DNA of 64,000 bases from Amycolatopsis oliviviridis. Its GTDB lineage: Bacteria > Actinomycetota > Actinomycetes > Mycobacteriales > Pseudonocardiaceae. The notes under the pieces were generated by a model. The model was not told the DNA's origin. It saw nothing but the letters and a program-made list of their open reading frames with translations, and did not search any database. The stretch spans positions 350,180 to 414,179 of the forward strand of contig NZ_BNAY01000007.1 in the NCBI RefSeq assembly GCF_014654365.1. The letters are read 5' to 3'. Both the position numbers and the translations under genes were made by a program. Positions 15,101-27,100 of the stretch are shown in pieces (positions within the stretch are counted from its first letter, which is position 1; the number at the start of each line of letters is the position of its first letter).

Positions 15101-18100
15101 CCGACTGGACGGCCGCCGACTACCGCGATGCCCGCGAGCTGGCTGATCTGGCCTTTGTGGACGGTGTCGTGAAGCTGGTCGGGGCCGCGGAGTGGCAGGT
15201 GCGGCAGGCTGTCGCCGGGGCGTTCTCCCGTGCCGTGAAGGCCGCGGAGGCGGCCGGGCTCACGACCGGCGAACTGGAGCCGATCACGGTGGAGTTCGTG
15301 AGTCGTGAATCCAACGTCCTGGTTCCGCAGCGGCGCGAGTACCTGTCCGGCTTCCTGCACGACGCGATCGCCCGCGCCCAGGCGGAAGCCGCGCGGAACG
15401 GCACCCTCCCGGACGGGATGGTCGTCACCGCGCCGACGCTCCGCGTCGTCGTGACCGAGGCGAAGGCGAAAGGCCTTTCGACGCTCCGCCTCGCGTTCGG
15501 CGGCGAGGCCGAGGTGTACAACCAGGACGCGGGCGACCTGAGGGTGACCAGGGTCGGCCGGTACCAGGTTCTGAAGAAGAAGGCGGCGGAGGAGGAGATC
15601 CTCCAGAACCTCCGGCAGGCACCGGGGACGGCCGGACTGCAGTGGCGGGGCGCGCTCTCGAACACGGATGAGGTCCCTGCCTCCCTGACGAAGTGGGCGG
15701 ACGATCTCGTTCCGCTGGTGCTCGTTCGCGCGAACGAGGGTCGCGAGCCGTTCCACCTCGAGGTCGTCCACTTCACGACTCTCACGGGGAAACGCCAGGA
15801 CTGGCCCCGCATCGCGGCGAACGAAGTAGATCGTTTCGGGAAGCTGCTCTCCGAAGCACTGGAGAGGGCAGGTGCGACGCTTCCCGAGGGATACCCGGCG
15901 CCGGTGGTGTCGGCGACCGTGCGTGCGCGCAAGGTGCACCGGGCAGGCGTGGAACTCTGGCTGCGGCCCGATCCCGCCGGCACCATCGCGGGGTATCGCG
16001 AGGCTCGGATGCTGGACCTCGCCTTCGAACCGGACGGGGTGGACCTGGCACCGGCGTTCGAGTCCAGGCTTCGCTGGCTGCTCGAAGGTCTCGCCGATCG
16101 GGTGCGGAGCGGCGAGGAACGCCACGGCGTCACGGTGTCGATCGAGGTGCTGACGGGTCCCGGTGAGCAGGAGACCAACGCCTGGCGGGTCGGCTCCTTG
16201 ACCCGGCTGGCCGGCGAGGTGCTCGGTGACCTGGTCACCGTGGCCGCGCGTGCCCAGGAGGTCGCTGACTGGCCGACGGGCATGGCGGTCGCCTCGGTGG
16301 TGGCCGAGGAGGTACGGGCACCGGCGGTGCCGGACGGTGTCGTGGTTCCGGGGCCGACGCGCCTGGTGCTCGCGCCGTGGAGCGGAGAGCTGAAAGTCGA
16401 GCCGGTGCGCAAGAGAGCGCGCGGGACGGTGGAGGAGCACGCGCAGGTTTCGCTTCGCGATCGGGATGCCGCCGGACTGGACGAGTTCGCCCGCGGCCTC
16501 GCCGCGCGGTGGAAAACCGTGCCTGCGGGCACGATGATGCCGGACGTCAGGATCCGCTTGAAGGGGCCCAAGACGGCCATCAAGCACAAGGACGCGCAGC
16601 TCGGCTTCGTGGCGGAGCGGTTGCGGGAGCGGCTGCGCGCGCACGGGGTGAACGCGACGGGCTGGGAGTTCGGCGAGTCCGCTCAGCTGTCGCTCTCACT
16701 CCTGACACCTCAGGTGTCGGTCATGGTCGTGCCGACCCCTTTGGTGACCGAGCGGCAGATCATCGAGCTCCCGTGGTGGGAAGGGAGCTCTCTCGGCAAG
16801 GTGATCAAGGCGGACAAGAGCTACCGCCCCGAACTGCACGAACTGCCTCCCGCCGTGGAACGTCAGCTGAAGGGATGGGTGAGGGAGCACGCCGGCCGGG
16901 CGATGCGCGCGCAGGACAAGCCGTTGATCGTGGTCGAAATGGCCGTGCAGTATGAAAAGAAGCTGCACGACCACATCGGCACGATGCGCTCGGCGATCCG
17001 GAGGGCATTGAGCCGGATGCCCGGCGTTCCGAAGGACCTGGACGGCTTCATCGCCACCCACTTCCGGTTCCGGTCCGCCTACGAGTGGGACACCCCGGGG
17101 CAGGACGTCCGCCTGCTGGAGGTCCCAGCAGACCTGGTTCCGGAACTGGACGCCGCTCTCACGGCGGACGTGCGGGATGCCGCGTTCGCAGCCCGTTCCA
17201 CTCGGGGGGACTTGCGGACGGGTGACGTCTCCCGGCCGGGTGAAGCGTCTGCCGGTGTCGCGACGGATACCGCGGACAGCCCGGTTCTGGGCGGTCTCCT
17301 GCCAGGTGAGCACCAGGCCGCGGACGTGGTCATGGGCGGCGCGAGCCCACTCGCCGAGCCGGGGTACGTCGACTACGGGCGTCTGGCTGAGGACTTCGCC
17401 GCCTCGGTGAACACCCTCGACGGTGACTGGACGGGGCAGGTCTCCGGGGAGTACTCCGGTTACGGGACCGTCAATTTCGCTTTGCTCGACGAGCTGTACG
17501 GCTCGGCCGGGCTCTTCGACGAGTTCGGGCCGGAAGGCCCCGAGTTCCTCGCGCCCCTGGATCCGGGGACGGCCGAGGAAGGACGCCGTGGAGTATCTCC
17601 GGGGCGCAGGGCGGACGCCGAGCAGGCCCGGCGGCGAAGCCGGGCGTTCTCGCGGCCGGACGAGTACCTCGGTGAACTCGATCCGGAGCCTCTGGGCCTC
17701 CTTGAGGGCGACGCCGTCAGCGCCTGGGTCTCGCGGATCCGGTCGGGAGTGCTGGTGGGCGACCCGTCGTCCACGGTGGCGGGAGCGGCGAGGTACCTGC
17801 CCGTCGTGGACGGTGAATTCGCGGTCGTGGTGCTCGACGACACGATGCGTGATGTGGCGTTGGTGGGCGAGGCGCTGGAGTCGGGTGGCTGGAACGGCAC
17901 CGACGTGGTCCGGCTGTTCACTTGCGATGTCAACGGTCTGGCGGAATTCGCGCTGGGGGTACGGGAGGCGTTCGGCGCGAGGACTCTGCGTCCGGTGGGG
18001 AAGGTGTGGTTCGGCCTGGAGGGTGCGGCCAAGGCCGCGCAGGTGGGTGAGGTCCACTGGGACGCCTTCGGCCGCCCGTACTTCGAGGAGATCGAGCAGG

Positions 18101-21100
18101 GCTGGGCGGAGGATCTCCCGGCGGACGCCGGGCATCCGGAGCCTCGGTCGCTGATTTCCTCCTACGACACGGCTTTCCCCGCCGACGCTCCCGACCGGTA
18201 CGACCTGTCAGAGGCGGAGCACCTCGCCCCGTCGGACACCGCTGCCGAGCCCAGCGCCGCCGAGGTGGCCTTGCGCGCTTGGCGCCCGTCGGACGGGGAC
18301 GAGGCCCGGACCTGGCGTGAGCGCTACGAACGCGAGCTGGCGGCGGGCACTCTCCCCATCGGTTACAAGCCCGTGCGCGGACGCCTCACCGGCCGGCTGG
18401 CGCAGCTGGTCAAGGACTGGGCGCTGGGTGTGCTGGCCGAGTGGGACGCCGACGGGGTCCACCTGTCCACGGCGTCGAGGGTGGCCGAGTTGGCCGGTCC
18501 CGGCATGGTCAAAACCGGAACGCTCCGGGACTGGGTGAAGCCACGTGCCCGGAAACGGCACGATCCGCCCGCCGAGGCGGACCGGCAGGGCCCACAGGAG
18601 ATCTCGGAGGAGGTCGCCGCTGAACAGAACCGCGTGGTGGAGGAGCTGCGGACCTGGCGCCCCACGGACGGGGACGAGGCGCGGACCTGGCGTGAGCGTT
18701 ACGAGCGGGAGCTGGCGGCGGGGAACCTCCCTCGGGGATACGAGCCCGTGGGCGGGCGGCTGGCCGGGCCGCGGGCGCAGCTGGTCAAGGACTGGGCGCT
18801 GGGTGTGCTGGCCGAATGGGCCAGCAACGGTGCCAGCCAGCCTGTCGCGGCCAGGGTGGCCGCGCTCGCGGGTCCCGAAGTGGTCAAGCCCGCGACACTG
18901 CGGGAGTGGAGCAAGCCGCGCGCTCCCAAGCGACCGGCCTCGCCGGCCGCGGTCGGGCAAGACGTCGCGGAAGCTCCGGTGGGGGCTCTTCCGGAGGTCG
19001 CAGACGAAGAGAACCTCGCGGTCGAACAGCTGCGGAACTGGCGTCCGCCCGCATCGGGCGACACCCGGTCACCCCAGACCTGGCGGGCGGCGTTCGAGCG
19101 GTTCCTGGCCGCTGGTGAACTGCCGCCGGAGTACGGACCTCAGGTCGACGGCGGAAAGGTGACCGGTCCCACCGCGCGGCTCTTCAGCGCCTGGATCCTG
19201 GGCATGAAGGACTTCCCGAATCCGGCCACTGGCAAGCCCTTCACGGCGAGCTTCGTCAAAGAGCTGGCCGGCGATCAGCCGATGACGGTCAACAGGATCT
19301 TGCATCTGTGGGCCGCGCTGCGGCCCGAGCCGGTCGACCCGGGCCTGTTGTGGACGGCCCGCTTGGAGGCCCAAGGGGTCGCCAAGGTGCTCCCGGAGGC
19401 GGCTTCGGACTCACTGCGCACGGTGCGCGACACCGAGACGTGGACGACGGACGACGATCTGCGCCTCGTCCTCACCGTGTCCACCCACAAGGAGATCACT
19501 CCGCAGCGGGCCAAGCTGGCGAAGCTCATCGAACAGGTGCGGGACCTGCTCGGCGGCCAGGACATCGCCCTCACTCCGGTGCTCAAGGTCGTCAAGGGAC
19601 CGATGAGGCTGGACCTGATCCGCCGGCCCGGCGGCGGGAGGTCCGCCGGGCACTACCGCGATCTGCCGTCGCTGGACCTCTCCGCTGTCCCGAGACTCCC
19701 CGGACGCCTGCCCGCGGCGTACGGAAAGCGGCTGCGACTCTTCGTGGAGGGCGAGGCCGCTCGTGCGTGGGCGGAGCGGCGTCCACCGCGGACGATCGTG
19801 GTGGAGCTCAATCCGTTCACCTCCGACACGCTGGAGAGTCGCGAGGAATGGCTGAAGCAATTCGAAGACGTGGTCGCCGGAGGCATGGCCGATTTCGCCG
19901 AGAAGCTCCCGGCAGGCGAACGGGAATCGCTCGACACGGCCGCGTTCTCACCGCGGGTGCGAGTCCGCTACTTCGGCGTCACGCAGGCGAACGAAGCACA
20001 AGGTCGTGTCACCTTCGTGGACGACGGTGCCCTGCTGCCGGAGAGCTATCCGGACGGTGCGGTGAACCAGGTGTGGTCGATCACCCAGACCAGTGGCTGG
20101 GCTGGCGTCCACCTGCAGGACCGGACGGCGCTCGAGGCGGCCTTCGGCAAGCTGGCCGAGTTGTCGGTCCGGCTCCGCGACCAGCAGCGCCGCCCACTGG
20201 ACATCCGCGCCTCGTTCGTGGCCGGGAACACGGTCATGAGGCACAACAACGACGACGCCGGGCACAACGCTTCGGTTTCCGCCGTTCTCAAAGCGGCCTT
20301 CGACGCAGCGCTGAAGCATGCGCACCGCACCGGCGTCGTCGCCGATGATCTGACCACGGGCGATCTCGGTCTGACGCTGCCCGTCGTCAGCTACCTCGGG
20401 CCCCGCAGCCCGTATCTCGGCCAGTCGGCGGCCGGGTTCGTCGTCGAGGTTCTCCCTGATCCGCATCCCGGGTGGACTTCAGGCGACTACCGGGACGCCC
20501 GGGTGCTCGAGGAAGAGTTCGTCTGGGGACGCGGGGAACTCCGTGACGCCGCGCTGTGGGCGGTGCGGCAGATGCTCGAGGGAGCTTTCGCCCGCGCGAT
20601 CGGCCGGGACGGCACGGTCGAGAAGATCACCATGACCACGCACGAAACGCGGTACGACAGTGCGGAGCTCAGCACCGCGAGGACGGCCTACCTGCGAGAG
20701 CTGATCGACACCGCGCTGACCTACGCACGGGCGAACGGCACGATCGCCGACCCCGAGGTGTTGATCACCCGGGGCCGTAAGCGGCAGGACGGAAAGTCCG
20801 TCCTGCGGGTCACCATCGGTGAGAACCCGACGGCCACCGGCGGGGCGGCGTTCGCGAGGCCCGCCGCCGCGGCCACGAGCAGTGTCCGCTACGACGTGGT
20901 GCCATGGGTGGGCGATCAGCTGACCGGTGCCGCGTGGGCGCGGCGGCAGGAGCCCGGCGTTCCGGGCCGCCAGTGGAGTGCGCGGTTCACCGACCGTGGC
21001 GAGATCGTCCTTGCCGGCATGGACGCGGCCGATCTCCGCTCCTGGGCCGAAAGATTCGTCGCGCAGGCACGGCGGCGCGCCGCGCAGGGCCTGCCACCGC

Positions 21101-24100
21101 GGGAACTGCGCGTCGTGAGGTACAAGAAGCACCTGCCGAGGACAGCCGGTTTGCCGGCGTTGCGGCAGGCGGCCAAGTCGTTCGTGGTGGATCGGCTGCG
21201 CGCCGCGGCGGGTCCGGAGGCCTATCCCGACCAACTGGTCTCCGTGGTGGTCCGCGAATCCGCGGTGGGCGGCCGGCACGGCGGGCTGGATGTGTGGCTG
21301 CGGCCCGAACAGGCCTGGTCGGTGGTGGGCCACCGGGCGGCCCGCGCGCTGGACGTGGAGTTCGAACCGGGTGAGGTGTCGCTGTCTCCGGGCGCGGAGT
21401 GGGGATTGCGGCAGATGCTGCAGGACGCCGCGGAGCAGGCGACCGCCGTCGAACGAGGCGAGGGCGTGGGCCGGGTCCGCGTGTCGGTGGCGCTGGTGGC
21501 GGCGCCGGAGAGCCCCATCCTGGCGGCGGCTCGCAGGAACTACCTGAAGTCGCTGGCGGAGCGAGTCTTCGAAGACCACGCGGGCGACCGGGTGGCGGTC
21601 GACTTCCAGGACGCCGGATCCGCGGCGGAGAAACTCTGGCCGCGCGGGACCGCGGTGGCGCGGATCGTCGTGGATGACGGGGAGGCACGCCCGGTGGCTC
21701 CGGGCGTGGAGGTGGCCCGTCCGGTGCGCCTGGTGCTTCCCTCCTGGTCGGCCGAGCTCGCGATCACGGAGAAAGCGAAGACGCCGTCCGTGTCACTGGC
21801 CGAAAACGATGACCTTGACCGGCTCGGTGCGTTCACCGATGAGCTGGCGCGTCAATGGACCGGCCTGAGGACCGGCGCGTCGATGCCGGACATCCACGTC
21901 CGCATGACCTTGGTGGCCAGGGAGACGAAACACCAGGGCGAGGTGGAGAGGTTCGTCGAGACCCGGTTGCGGGAACTGCTGCGGGACCGGGGCACGGACA
22001 CCGCCGGCTGGAGGTTCACCTCGGTGCCGGTGAAAGGCAGGGGACTCGACTCGGCCGTCGAGGTGATGGTGCTGCCGACGCCGTTGCGGACCGAGGAACA
22101 GGTGCGGTCTTCGGTCACGTGGGAAGGTGCTTTCCTCGGCTGGTCGGCCGCGGCGGCAAGCGGCGACCGGAAGCTGCCGATCTCGGACGAGCTGTCCGAA
22201 GCGATGAAGCAGCAGATCGCGTGGCGGGTCCAGACGTTCGCCGAGCACGTGCTGGCGGCAGAGGACGGCCAGGCCCCCACACTCGTCGTCGAGTACGTCG
22301 CGACGAGCTCGCGCTCCTCGGTCGAACGATCGACACAGCTGGCGACCGTCATGCGGGCCGCGCTGGGCAACGGGGGGCTCCGGCGGCTGCGCGGGACAGT
22401 ACCTGGAGAACTCGACAGGTTCCTTCGCGACCATGTCGAGTTCAGGCTGACGAACTCGGCGACGGGGCATGAGCAAACCTGGGCGCCGGGGGTGGATCTC
22501 CGCATCACCGAGGTTCCGGCGGACAACCAGTCCACAGTGGACCTATTGGCTCGCGGTCGATCCGCATCGCCGGACGTCCTCGACGAGATGGTCGTGAGCC
22601 CGGTACCGGATGATTCGCCGCCGGTGGCGGATACGGTGCCCGGGGACGTGGAGCCGGTCGTCCCCACGATCGACTATTCGCAGGAGTTCGCCGATTTCGC
22701 CGCGTCGTTGGAGAACGAGCACGTATTCGGCTTCGCGTATCAGGACTCGTACGGCCAGGCGGAACTGGACCTGATCGACCAGATCTACGGATCCGGAAGC
22801 CTCTTCGACGCCTTCGGCCTTGGCGCGCTCGATTTCGACCAAGTCGAGGATCCGGTCCTCGGGACCGCCCTCCGTGATGTCTCGCCTGGACGCCGGGAGG
22901 AGGCCGAGCAGGAGCGGGGTCAGCGCCGGGCTCTGTCGCGGCCTGGCCCGTACGAGGGCGGCACCGCCTTCGAACCGCTGGGCGTTTTCGAAGGAACTTT
23001 CGTCACCGGCTGGGTGACGCGGATTCGTTCCGGTGTCGTGGTGGGCGATCCGACGTCCGAGGTGGCCGTGGCGGCGGGGTATCTGCCGCGGGTGGACGGT
23101 GAGTTCGCCGTGGTGGTGCTGGACGACACGATGCGTGACGTGGCGCTGGTGGGTGAGGCGCTGCGGGAGGGCGGCTGGGACGGCACCGATGTGGTGCGCT
23201 TGTTCACCTGCGATGTCAACGACGCGGCCGGATTCGCCCTGGGCGTGCGCGCCGCGTTCGGCACGAGGACGCTGCGGCCTGCGGGCAAGGTGTGGTTCGG
23301 CCTCGAAGGCCCGGACAAGGCCGTCCAGGTCGGCGACATCCGCTACGATGACTTCGGCCTGCCGGTCTTCGAGGAGGTCGAGCCGGGCTGGCTGGAGGAT
23401 CTCCCGGCGGACTCCGGGCACCCGGAGCCGTGGACGATGCCGTCGGCCTACGACGAGACCTTCCCCCTCGACGCGCCTCACCGCTATGACCTGGACGAGC
23501 CGCGGCACCTGGCGCCGTCCCTGCGGACGTCCGTCGAGACGAACCGCAGCGGACGTCAGGAACGTGGCCGGGCCGGTTCGGGAGAACTGCGGACGCGGCG
23601 TTCGCGGTCGGCCTCCGGCTGGCGATCCCGTTCGGTGTCGGTGGCGCCGTCGTCGACGGTGCACGAAGGAGCCCCGGTCATGTCGTCGGATCCGGTGATC
23701 CGGGCGGCGCAGGAGCTCGCGGACCAGGCGCGGCTCGATCGTCCTTCCGTGGTCGGCGACGTCGACTTCGCCGCCGTGCGCGACTCGGCGCTCGAGCAGC
23801 TGGCCGCGCTCGGGGAGAAGCGCGAGGACTGGCAGCCGTGGATCGACGAGAAGTTCCCGGATTCGGAGCTCCGGCAGTTCGAGCGGACCCTCGAAGCGAT
23901 CCACGACGCGGACCGGGACTTCGAGGTCGAGGTCCAGGTGATCCGGATCGGCGCCGCCACCGACGCCGTCGACGGCACCGGCGAGCAGACGCGGGAGCAC
24001 CAGAGCGAGCCGGTCCTGACCGAGACCGTTCACGAGGCGACCCGGACGCCGGTCAACCCGACCCAGCAGAGCGCGCCGATCGGCCCGGTCACCGTCGGCG

Positions 24101-27100
24101 GTGCCGTGAAGGGCGTCGGGACCGAGTCGACCACCCGGATGCGAGCCGCCGGCGAGGTGCGCAGGTCGGTCGACGTCCGCGGCCAGGGCCCGGTCAGCCA
24201 GTCGGAGCACGAGGTGGTGCATCGGATCGTGGTGCGGCCGCAGCAAGGGCGGTTGTTGCACAGGGACCGGGCCGCCGAGACGCGGGAGGTGCCGGTGCGG
24301 ATGCGGCTGGAATGGCCGCTGCATCAGGCGGGCGCGGGTCCGAGCGGTCGTTCCCTGCCGTTGTCCTATCCGCAGATCGCGCACGACGCGACGCCGAAGC
24401 AGCGCGCCGAGCACCACAACGCTTTCCGGCAGGCGCGCAAGGCGATCAAGCACGTGGTACTCGCCGGGTTGTCGCCGCTGTTCGACCAGATCTGTCTCCA
24501 GCTGGGCCTCGACCGGACCGATCCGGAAGTCACCGTCCTGGACCGCTGGCTCGACACGATCGCCATGGAACACGGCGTCGATCTGCTGACCGGTGGGCTG
24601 GCCCGCAAGGAGTTCCTGTTCCGCAAGTACAAGCGGCCGGTGGAGATCGTCCTCGGGAAACAGCTCGACAACGACGCGGTGGCGAAGTACGTCGGCCGGG
24701 TCCAGCAGAGCGTGGGCCGGAAGCTGAGCACCACCGACACCCACGGCGCCGAGCACCGCGGCAACCAGGGCTGGGGCGGAGAGGTGTCCGTGGGCATCGG
24801 GGAGGACATCCTCGGGCTCGTGGGCGGCAAGCTCGGCGTTTCGGTCTCCTACGGCCGGACAGCGGAGGAATCCGAACAGCGCCTCGCCGGCCTGGTGCGG
24901 GAACTGAACGAACGGTCCACCGGCAGCGGTGAAGGTTACGACGTCAACTTCACCTTCACCGTCTCGGCGGCGGAGCCCGACCAGTCCGCCCACCAGGACG
25001 AGGACGAGACCGGCCGCCACTTCCGGAAACTGGTCCACCGCCACGAGGTCCCGAAGGTGGCCTTCTGGGTCAAGGGCGCCGCGCGCCTGACCGCGGCCGA
25101 CGAGGCGGATCCCGACACCGATTTGTCGACCAACGCCGGCAGCAGGGCGAACTCCGATTCACGGGGCCCGGCCGGGCTCACCCACGCCGAGGTTCCCGAC
25201 TACCTGCGCAGTGTGTGGCGGCTCAGCGAGCAGACCGTGGCCGACCTCGCGGGCCGGCTCGTGCATCGGCTCGCCGAAGACGGCGTGATCCCGGAGGACA
25301 AGGCCGGACGGGTCAAGGACCAGCTGATCACCGTCCTCCGAAGGGATGAGCCCCGGCCGATGCTCGACGGCGGGGACGGCATCCGTTTCCCGTTGGAGGG
25401 CGCGGAAAAGGACCTGTTCCTCAGCGGTGTCGTCGACTCCGGGGCGGGAGTGCATCTCGGCCCGGTGCCCACCAGGGAACTCGAAGGCCTGATCAAGACC
25501 ACCGACAACGAGCAGGTGGAAAGCCAGCGCTCCCGCGAGAAGAAGATCGCCGTCTCGGTCGAGGGTGAGGCCGGACCGGTCTCCCTCAGCGGGGCGCTCG
25601 CGCTGGCCTCGGGCAAGGAACGCGGCGGAATCATCGCCAAGACCGTGGAACATGAACGCGCGTGGTCCGGCGAAGGCGATATCCACCTTTACCGCTTCCC
25701 GGTCCGGATCGAGGCCAGGCTCGGGGTGGACTGGCAGCACCTGGAGCCGCCGATGCGGTGGCGCAACGAGAAACCGGCCACGGCCGGGCAGGCCGGCCCG
25801 GTGGAACCCGAGTACGACACGGAGATCCCGGGGCGGGTGTCGATCGCGGTCGCCGCGCGGTCAGGGATCGGCGTCGAACTCGACCAGGTCCCGGTGGCCG
25901 AGGAAACGGGCTGGATGGACGAGGATCCGCTCCGGTCGGGCCTCGTGTCCTCGATGCGGCCCGGTGCGCTGCCTTCGCGCTACGACCTGGATTCGGTCGC
26001 CCCGGTGCGCAAGCTGACTTCGACGGCCACGGAAATGCTTACCCCGCCGTCGGCGGAGGGCGCCCGCGGCAAGGCGTCCTCGGTGGCCAAGCGCGTCGCA
26101 CTGGGTTCGGAGCCAGCTCCACTGGCACAGCGTGCCGAAGGCGAGGCCAGCCCGTCGGCTTCCCAGCAGGCGCTCGAAAAGTGGGCGAGCTGGCCATCAC
26201 GGCAAGGCAGGTTGGGGCTGGCCGCCGGTCCGTCGGACCAGTTGCGACTGGAGCAGTACAACGACGGCGGCGAGCTCGGCTTGGGTGGCCGTGACCTGAT
26301 CGGGACTGCCACGTTGAGCACGGTCTACGGCAACCCGCGGGTCGTCGACCGCGAGCTGGAGCACCTCTTCTCCGGCGCCGAAGGCACCCAGACGGTGCTG
26401 ACCAGCGGCACCAAGAGGCAGCGGGGACCGGAGGCCTCATTCGGTGTCTCCGCCGAAGCTCCGGACATCATCAGCGGCGGCGTCGAGACCACGGCCGCCT
26501 ACCAGCGCGGACCGGTCGCGAACGAGGTCGACGTCGTCGCCACGCGCAGCGAGCACCAGCGCGTCGAACGCGGCTACCTCGTGGAATTCGACGCGCGGCA
26601 CCTGCTCGACACCTCGGTGCACGAGAACCTGGTCGGCCCGCTGGGCGGCAGGCACGACCGGCCCGCGGTCACCGCCGGCAAGCTCAAATTCGTGCCGCGC
26701 GCAGTCAAGGTCTGGGTCCCGGCGAGCGAACTGCACACGGTGGGCGAGCTGTCCCGGCACGACGTGCAGGAGAACCTCTTCCCCGAGGACAGGCAGTCGT
26801 ACCGGCTCGCGGGGGAGACCCGGCGCCCCTCGGTCCCGGCTCCGGACAACCCCGCGGAGCTGGGTACCTACGAGCCCGCCCGGGCCACCGCCGTGACCGA
26901 TCTGGTTACTGGGGTCCGCGCCCGGCTGCGGGAGTGGGAAGCGACGATCGCGGACAGGGAAGTCGCCACGGAATACGCGCTGCTGCACGACGAACTGCTG
27001 CGTTCGTTCGGCAACCGGCTGGTGCTGGGCGGCTTCAACACGATGATGAACGCGATGCGCAACGGTGGCGTGGAGCTCTACGCCGCCCGCGTCGGGAAGT

